From Martinezella multihospitum (GTDB taxonomy: Bacteria; Pseudomonadota; Alphaproteobacteria; Rhizobiales; Rhizobiaceae): a DNA stretch of 64,000 nucleotides. The notes under the pieces are model-generated. The model saw nothing but the letters and a program-made list of their open reading frames with translations, was not told the origin of the DNA and made no database searches. The position numbers and the translations under genes were made by a program. The DNA lies in contig NZ_FMAG01000004.1 in the NCBI RefSeq assembly GCF_900094585.1, positions 186,001 to 250,000 on the forward strand, in the 5' to 3' direction. How positions within the stretch are numbered: position 1 is the first letter of the stretch; the number at the start of each line of letters is the position of its first letter. Shown piece after piece: positions 58,752 through 64,000 of this stretch.

Positions 58752-60533
58752 GTCCAGCAGAGCGAGGATTGCCGTCGGCGCATCCTCGCCGCGCTCGGCA
58801 AGTTCCTCGAACTCGACGACGGCATTGATGTCGGCGCCCATGGCGATGTTGGTAACGCGTTCCAGAATGAACTCGATGACGACGGGAACCTGATGTTCCG
58901 CCATCAGCTGCTTTGCGGTCGTGAAGGCTTCCTGGAATTCGTTCGGGCTGCGCACCCGGATCGCCTTGCATCCGAGACCCTCGGCAACGGCGACGTGGTC
59001 GACGCCATAGCCCGGCTCCGCATCGCCGGATGCATTGATGTTTTCGAAAGCGAGGCTGACCTCGAAATCCATATTGAAGCCGCGCTGGGCCTGGCGGATG
59101 AGGCCGAGATAGGAATTGTTCACGACCACATGCAGGTAGGGAAGCTTGTGCTGCGCGCCAACGGCCAGTTCCTCGATGAGGAACTGGAAGTCGTAGTCGC
59201 CAGAGAGCGCGACGATCGGACGATCCGGATCGGCGGCGCGTACGCCAAGCGCTGCCGGCAGCGTCCAGCCGAGCGGGCCTGCCTGGCCGCAATTGATCCA
59301 GTTGCGCGGCTTGTAGACGTGCAGGAACTGCGCGCCGGCGATCTGGCTGAGCCCGATGGTCGAGACATAGCAGGTATCGCGGTCGAAGGCCTTGTTCATC
59401 TCCTCGTAAACGCGTTGCGGCTTCAGTGGCGTCTGATCGAAATGCGTCTTGCGCAGCATGGTGCGCTTGCGGTCGCGGCACTCCTCCGCCCATGTCGACC
59501 AGTCGCGCAGCTTGCCTTCGGTCTTCCACTCCGTCGCAACGTCGAGGAGGAGCTTTAGCGCCGCACCAGCATCCGAGACGATGCCGAAATCGGGGGCAAA
59601 GACGCGGCCGATCTGGGTCGGCTCGATATCGACATGCACGAAGGTCCGGCCTTCCGTATAGGTCGAAACATTGCCGGTATGACGGTTTGCCCAGCGATTG
59701 CCGATGCCGAAGACGAAATCGGAGGCAAGCAACGTCGCATTGCCGTAGCGATGCGAGGTCTGCAGCCCGCACATGCCGGCCATCAGCGGGTGATCGTCCG
59801 GGATCGTGCCCCAGCCCATCAGCGTCGGGATGACCGGAACGCCGGTGATTTCGGCAAATTCGACCAGCAGGTCGGAAGCATCGGCGTTGATGATGCCGCC
59901 GCCCGCGACGATCAGCGGCCGCTCGGCCGCGTTCAACATGGCAAGCGCCTTTTCGGCCTGCGCCCGCGTCGCCGACGGCCTGTAGGGTTCAAGCGGGGCA
60001 TAGGTGTCGATGTCGAACTCGATCTCGGCGAGCTGGACATCAACAGGCAGGTCGATGAGGACCGGGCCGGGACGGCCGGAGCGCATCGTGTGGAACGCCT
60101 TCTGGAAGACGTAAGGAACGAGCGCCGGCTCCATGACGGTGACGGCCCATTTGGTGACGGGGGCTGCGATCTTGGCGATATCGACGGCCTGGAAATCCTC
60201 CTTGTCGAGGCGGGCGCGCGGCGCCTGGCCGGTGATGCAGAGGATCGGGATCGAATCGGCAGAGGCCGAGTAAAGGCCGGTGATCATGTCGGTGCCGGCC
60301 GGTCCCGACGTTCCGATGCAGACGCCGATATTGCCGGCGCGCGCCCGGGTATAGCCCTCGGCCATATGGCTTGCGCCCTCGACGTGGCGGGCAAGCACAT
60401 GGCGGATCGACCCGCGTGCCTTCATTGCCGAATAGAAGGGGTTGATCGCAGCGCCGGGAACACCGAAGGCGCAATTGACGCCTTCCTTTTCCAGAACCAG
60501 CACTGCGGCATCGACTGCGCGCATCTTCGCCAT
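58749..60533 (-). CDS. gcl: Glyoxylate carboligase
   Basis: A 594-residue thiamine-diphosphate enzyme, nearly colinear with E. coli Gcl throughout. The N-terminal FGVPGAAINPFYSAM carries Val in place of the catalytic Glu of other ThDP enzymes, the known mark of Gcl. The ThDP-binding motif GDYDFQFLIEELAVG is near 448. It condenses two glyoxylates to tartronate semialdehyde and CO2, FAD being structural. GGAGGAAATCCC precedes the ATG at 60533. First gene of the gcl-hyi-glxR-glycerate kinase operon and divergent from an IclR regulator. Confidence 0.97.
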   Translation of the reverse strand: MAKMRAVDAAVLVLEKEGVNCAFGVPGAAINPFYSAMKARGSIRHVLARHVEGASHMAEGYTRARAGNIGVCIGTSGPAGTDMITGLYSASADSIPILCITGQAPRARLDKEDFQAVDIAKIAAPVTKWAVTVMEPALVPYVFQKAFHTMRSGRPGPVLIDLPVDVQLAEIEFDIDTYAPLEPYRPSATRAQAEKALAMLNAAERPLIVAGGGIINADASDLLVEFAEITGVPVIPTLMGWGTIPDDHPLMAGMCGLQTSHRYGNATLLASDFVFGIGNRWANRHTGNVSTYTEGRTFVHVDIEPTQIGRVFAPDFGIVSDAGAALKLLLDVATEWKTEGKLRDWSTWAEECRDRKRTMLRKTHFDQTPLKPQRVYEEMNKAFDRDTCYVSTIGLSQIAGAQFLHVYKPRNWINCGQAGPLGWTLPAALGVRAADPDRPIVALSGDYDFQFLIEELAVGAQHKLPYLHVVVNNSYLGLIRQAQRGFNMDFEVSLAFENINASGDAEPGYGVDHVAVAEGLGCKAIRVRSPNEFQEAFTTAKQLMAEHQVPVVIEFILERVTNIAMGADINAVVEFEELAERGEDAPTAILALLD

Positions 60534-60593
60534 GGGATTTCCTCCGTTTCTGTATCGAAGGTACCGCATGCGCCGATGAGTGCAATCTTAAAA

Positions 60594-60608
60594 TGGAAAT
60601 TAATCCCA
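60594..60608. promoter_or_regulatory. Candidate IclR operator in the gcl/iclR divergent region
   Basis: TGGAAATTAATCCCA is a 15-bp near-palindrome (TGGAA-N5-TCCCA) with one mismatch. A second TGGAAAT follows at 60614. AllR-type IclR repressors use related TGGAA/TTCCA sites, which supports but does not prove a role for the adjacent regulator. Confidence 0.4.
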
Positions 60609-60726
60609 TCATATGGAAATAAACATTTTCAACGAATCTGGAACAATCACAGCGAAGCGGATATGTCATGAAGCCAAACAGGTCGCGCCGAATTGCGCGA
60701 CGCGCGTTCGGTCTAAAGTGAGCGTC

Positions 60727-61554
60727 ATGGCGGAGAATCGGGAAAAGACGAGGGGCAGGCCGGGCCGGAAGCCGGCCGAGAATGCAGCGGCTTCATCCGT
60801 GCAGGTGCTCGATCGCAGTTTAAAGTTGTTGGAGTTGGTGGCCGAAGCCGACGGCGCCGTCTTGACCGATCTTGCCGACAGATCGGCCATGGCGCCTTCC
60901 ACTGTGCACCGGCTGCTGACCTCTCTTGCCCAGCACGGCATGGTGGCGCATGACGATGAGACCGGCGCCTGGACGATCGGGGTGAAAGCCTTCGAGATCG
61001 GAACTGCCTACTTGCGCTTCCGCAAGCTCGGCACGATCAGCCGGCCGTTCTTGAAGCGGTTGATGGAAGAGTCCGGCGAGACCGCCAACATCGCGATCGA
61101 AGAGGATGGCGATGTGGTCTTCATCTCTCAGGCGGAAAGCCATGCGCCGATGCGCGCCTTTTTCCGCCCCGGCCGCCGCGGGCCGATCCATGCCTCCGGC
61201 ATCGGCAAGGCGATCCTTTCCACCTGGGCGGATAGCCAGATCGAAGCTTTGCTTGCGGGGCGTTCGCTGCAGCATTTTACCGACAAAACCCGCGATACGC
61301 TGCCCAAGTTGCTGACGGATATGGCCGAGATCCGGTCGCGCGGCTGGTCGATCGACGACGAGGAGCACACGCTCGGCATGCGATGCGTTGCCGCGCCGAT
61401 CTTCGATGAATATGGCGAGGCCGTTGCCGGTATTTCGATTTCCGGGCCGGCCGTGCGGCTGCCGGATGACAAGGTTGCCGCGCTCGGCCCGGTGGTGCGG
61501 GCCGCAGCTGGAGAATTAACGAAGGCAATGGGTGGAAAATCGAAGCGGGCCTAA
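60727..61554 (+). CDS. IclR-family regulator of glyoxylate genes
   Basis: A 275-residue regulator. The N-terminal winged helix (about 25-85) contains LTDLADRSAMAPSTVHRLL, and the IclR effector domain (about 100-270) has SGIGKAILST and MRCVAAPIFDEYGEAVAGI. It belongs to the AllR/BhcR-like group, which often senses glyoxylate. The ATG at 60727 is preferred, though a longer frame to 60613 exists and ribosome sites are weak. It is divergent from gcl, whose operon it probably represses. Confidence 0.85.
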   Translation: MAENREKTRGRPGRKPAENAAASSVQVLDRSLKLLELVAEADGAVLTDLADRSAMAPSTVHRLLTSLAQHGMVAHDDETGAWTIGVKAFEIGTAYLRFRKLGTISRPFLKRLMEESGETANIAIEEDGDVVFISQAESHAPMRAFFRPGRRGPIHASGIGKAILSTWADSQIEALLAGRSLQHFTDKTRDTLPKLLTDMAEIRSRGWSIDDEEHTLGMRCVAAPIFDEYGEAVAGISISGPAVRLPDDKVAALGPVVRAAAGELTKAMGGKSKRA

Positions 61555-61563
61555 AAACGCCTT

Positions 61564-61594
61564 CGCCATCGTCTCTCCTCCAGAGACGATGGCG
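61564..61594. terminator. Strong bidirectional terminator stem
   Basis: CGCCATCGTCTCT (61564-61576) and AGAGACGATGGCG (61582-61594) pair perfectly over 13 bp with a CCTCC loop, between the convergent IclR and guaD stops. A TTTTT run follows about 7 bases later on the minus strand. Confidence 0.7.
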
Positions 61595-61617
61595 TCGACG
61601 GCCCGCCGCATAAGGGG

Positions 61618-62964
61618 TCAGGCGAACTGTAGTTGTTCGCGCGCGGTCGCTTCCGGCTTTCTATCGCTCTTTGTCTTCATCGACTTGCCGGCAACATAGA
61701 CTTCGGCCACGCAGCGATCGTCGCCCATGGTCTGCAGGATGAAGAGCTCTTCGGCGAGTGTCGTCGCGGTACGCAGGCGGAATTCCATCGCCGACTTGGC
61801 ACTCGAATCGAGCACGACGATATCGGCATTTGCGCCCGGCTGCAGCGAACCGATCTGCGTTTCCAAGCCGAGCGCCAAAGCGTTGCCGCGTGTCATGCGA
61901 TAGAAGGAGTTGAACGGCGTCAGCCGTTGACCCTGCAGATGCAACACCTTGTAGGCTTCATCCATCGTTTCGAGCATGGAGAAGCTGGTTCCGGCACCGA
62001 CATCGGTTGCAACCGACCAGCGCGCGCCAAGCCGATCGAACTGGCCGGCGTTGAAGAGCCCGGAGCCGAGGAAGAGGTTCGATGTCGGGCAGAAGACACC
62101 GACCGCGCCGCTCTCGGCGAGCACTGCGACTTCCCTTTCGCTCATATGGATGCAATGGCCGAGCAGCATGCGCTCGTTGAGCAGGCCGTAACGGGCATAG
62201 ATATCCGTATAGTCCTTGGCTTCCGGGTAAAGAGACGTCGCGAAGGCGATCTCGTCCCGATTTTCGGAGAGATGCGTCTGGACGTAGCAGTCGGGGTGTT
62301 CGGCGACGAGTGCCCGGCTCATTTCCATCTGCTCGGGTGTCGAGGTGATCGCAAAGCGCGGGCTGATCGCATAAAGCGCGCGGCCGCGACCATGCCATTT
62401 GTCGATCAGCCGCTTGGTCTCGTCATAGCCGCGCTGTGGCGTATCGCGCAGTGCCTCCGGCGCGTTGCGATCCATCATCACCTTGCCGCCGATCATGCCC
62501 ATGCCGCGCGCTTCAGCCGCCGCGAAATAGGCATCGACGCTTTCGGGATGTACCGAGCAATAGGCAACGGCCGTCGTCGTGCCGTTGGATAGCAGCTCGT
62601 CCATGAAGCGGTCGGCGACCTCGGCCGCATGGGCGGCGCGGGCGAATTTCTGTTCCTCGACGAAAATGTAGGTGTTCAGCCATTCGAGCAGCTGCGCGCC
62701 ATAGGAGGCGATCGCCTGTGTCTGCGGGAAATGCAGGTGCGTGTCGATAAAGCCGGGGAGGATGAGGTTCGGACGATGATCGGCAATCTTGATGCCGGCA
62801 TCCGCCAGCTTACGAATGTCGCCATAGGTGCCGATTTCCACGATCTTGCCGTCGCGCACGAAGACCGCGCCGTCCTCGATATAGCTATAGGAGGCGGTGT
62901 CATCGATGCCTTTCGGCTCGGCAAGGAAGGTCAGCACGCGGCCACGGATCAGGACTTCGTTCAT
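61618..62964 (-). CDS. guaD: Guanine deaminase
   Basis: A 448-residue amidohydrolase with the zinc-site motif GFIDTHLHFPQ near 72-82, further ligands in QTHLSEN and LGHCIHMSE, and the late Asp in SVATDVGAGT near 335. It converts guanine to xanthine and ammonia. The ATG at 62964 overlaps the puuD stop by 4 bases (ATGA) and follows GGAGAAG. A longer in-frame-looking region upstream is antisense-like overlap with puuD and is rejected. Confidence 0.93.
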   Translation of the reverse strand: MNEVLIRGRVLTFLAEPKGIDDTASYSYIEDGAVFVRDGKIVEIGTYGDIRKLADAGIKIADHRPNLILPGFIDTHLHFPQTQAIASYGAQLLEWLNTYIFVEEQKFARAAHAAEVADRFMDELLSNGTTTAVAYCSVHPESVDAYFAAAEARGMGMIGGKVMMDRNAPEALRDTPQRGYDETKRLIDKWHGRGRALYAISPRFAITSTPEQMEMSRALVAEHPDCYVQTHLSENRDEIAFATSLYPEAKDYTDIYARYGLLNERMLLGHCIHMSEREVAVLAESGAVGVFCPTSNLFLGSGLFNAGQFDRLGARWSVATDVGAGTSFSMLETMDEAYKVLHLQGQRLTPFNSFYRMTRGNALALGLETQIGSLQPGANADIVVLDSSAKSAMEFRLRTATTLAEELFILQTMGDDRCVAEVYVAGKSMKTKSDRKPEATAREQLQFA

Positions 62965-64000
62965 TGGGTCTTCTCCCCATTGATGGCACTTTCGTACCAG
63001 GAGACGAGCAGGCGACGCTCCTCGTCGGTAATGTGCGAGGCGTTGGCCGGCGGCATGGCGTGGCTGCGGCCGGCCTGCAGGTAGATCTCGCGGGCATGGG
63101 CGGCGATATCGCGATCGGTTTCGAACATCACACCCTTCGGCGGTGCGATGATGCCCTCCCAGCTCGGTTCCTTCGCATGGCACATGGAGCAGCGACCCAT
63201 GACGGTATCGCGGACTTTCGGGAAATCCTGCGCCGTGATGAAGGGCTGCCGGATAGCCGAAATCTTCGTAGTCGGTTCGCCCGTCAGGATCTTTGGTACC
63301 GTGGAAAGCCACATGATGATGATGAAGAGGACGACGGTGACGAGCCAGGTCCAGGTCGGCTTGCCGGCATCGGCATGACGGGTGTTGAACCAGTGGCGGA
63401 TCGTGACGCCCATCAGGAAGACGAGCGAGGCGATGATCCAGTTGAACTGCGTGCCGAAGGCCAGCGGATAGTGGTTCGACAGCATTAGGAACAGGACAGG
63501 CAGCGTCAGGTAGTTGTTATGCGTCGAGCGCTGCTTGGCGATCCTGCCGTATTTCGGATCGGGCGTGCGGCCGGCGATAAGATCTGCGACGACGATCTTC
63601 TGGTTCGGAATGATGATGAAGAACACGTTGGCCGACATGATTGTCGCGGTGAAGGCGCCGAGATGCAGGAAGGCGGCACGGCCGGTAAAGAGATGCGTGT
63701 AGCCCCAGGCGACCGCCACCAGAATGAAATAGAGCGCCACCATCAGCCGGGTATTGTCGTTGCCGAAGGGCGACTTGCAGATCAGGTCGTACATGATCCA
63801 GCCGCCCGCGATCGTGCCGAGCGAAATGGCGATCGCCACCGGCTTGGAGACGTCGAGCACGGCGGGGTCGATCATGTAGAGGTCGGCGCCGGCGTAATAA
63901 ACGAGACAGAGCATGCCGAAGCCCGATAGCCAGGTGACGTAGCTTTCCCATTTGAACCAGACGAGATGGTTCGGCATGTTGGCCGGCGCGACGAGATACT
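62961..64000 (-). CDS. puuD: Urate hydroxylase PuuD, 5' end beyond window
   Basis: The 3' 346 codons of a membrane-anchored urate hydroxylase. The frame is open to the right edge (YLVAPANMPNHLVWFKWESY, the normal internal sequence of PuuD), so an internal Met at 63977 is not the true start. Several membrane segments precede a C-terminal cytochrome c-like domain with the haem motif CSMCH near 275 and a distal Met in SHAMPPAN. It oxidises urate to 5-hydroxyisourate and may pass electrons to the respiratory chain. Its stop overlaps guaD by 4 bases, so both purine genes form one operon. Confidence 0.9.
   Translation of the reverse strand, partial: YLVAPANMPNHLVWFKWESYVTWLSGFGMLCLVYYAGADLYMIDPAVLDVSKPVAIAISLGTIAGGWIMYDLICKSPFGNDNTRLMVALYFILVAVAWGYTHLFTGRAAFLHLGAFTATIMSANVFFIIIPNQKIVVADLIAGRTPDPKYGRIAKQRSTHNNYLTLPVLFLMLSNHYPLAFGTQFNWIIASLVFLMGVTIRHWFNTRHADAGKPTWTWLVTVVLFIIIMWLSTVPKILTGEPTTKISAIRQPFITAQDFPKVRDTVMGRCSMCHAKEPSWEGIIAPPKGVMFETDRDIAAHAREIYLQAGRSHAMPPANASHITDEERRLLVSWYESAINGEKTQ

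Noticed and set aside
61618..63312. N-terminally extended reading of guanine deaminase
   Set aside because: The extra 116 codons lie antiparallel-frame within puuD; the internal ATG at 62964 has a good ribosome site and gives the normal GuaD length.
1..64000. tRNA, rRNA, CRISPR arrays, insertion sequences, phage attachment sites
   Set aside because: No T-loop-like tRNA pattern, no spaced direct repeats, no transposase or integrase frame and no flanking terminal repeats were seen.

Overview
The window reads as a chromosome or large replicon of an alphaproteobacterium of the Rhizobiaceae type (Rhizobium/Agrobacterium group). This is inferred from the high GC content, the dense catabolic operons with their own ABC and MFS transporters, a DmeR-like Ni/Co sensor, and a palindromic intergenic element of the rhizobial kind between hyi and gcl. 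I see no rRNA, tRNA, CRISPR array, insertion sequence or phage gene. Two genes run off the window: a probable GntR regulator on the left and puuD on the right. Layout. 1-6031: a divergent aromatic-ring catabolic operon (amidohydrolase, extradiol dioxygenase, flavoprotein hydroxylase, MFS carrier, FAH-family hydrolase). 6137-8104: an exported GH3 beta-glucosidase. 8287-10064: a ChrB-like protein with an MFS transporter. 10551-21974: a metal locus. On the minus strand lie a GNAT protein, an RcnA/NicO-type exporter, a DmeR/RcnR-like sensor, a DedA protein with a His/Cys tail, and an unknown duplicated-domain protein. On the plus strand lie a dipeptide/nickel-type ABC importer with an embedded GntR regulator, then a second DmeR-like sensor with a small DedA-like protein. 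Three matching 19-bp G-tract operators sit inside the promoters of these units. 22129-24276: an acyltransferase-3/SGNH O-acetyltransferase. 24430-34103: a divergent catabolic/uptake locus (aminotransferase, DhaK-DhaL-type kinase, DapA-family aldolase, MHS carrier; polar amino-acid ABC transporter; IclR regulator) with two IclR-type palindromes between its halves. 34205-35504: membrane proteins of unknown role. 35782-42112: an RND efflux pump with a divergent AdeRS/BaeSR-like two-component system. 42163-46961: an NmrA-like protein, an AraC regulator, a ParE/RHH toxin-antitoxin pair, an unknown membrane protein and a DsbA-like protein. 47021-50753: an Fsr-type exporter, an AraC regulator and a DUF894-type MFS exporter. 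50946-55094: an unusual signal-peptidase-like protein, a GGDEF/EAL protein and a small exported molybdopterin-fold protein. 55646-64000: the glyoxylate/purine block (glycerate kinase, glxR, hyi, gcl, IclR regulator, guaD, puuD). How the parts work together. The right end forms a purine-to-central-metabolism route: PuuD and GuaD act on urate and guanine, and the glyoxylate eventually produced passes through Gcl, Hyi, GlxR and glycerate kinase to phosphoglycerate. The metal locus looks like coordinated control of Ni/Co export and of a peptide/nickel-class importer by shared operators. The 24-34 kb locus suggests uptake of an amino-acid-like compound, its transamination, aldol cleavage and phosphorylation of a triose-like product. 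That chain does not match a pathway I can name and is the best candidate for an undescribed catabolic system.
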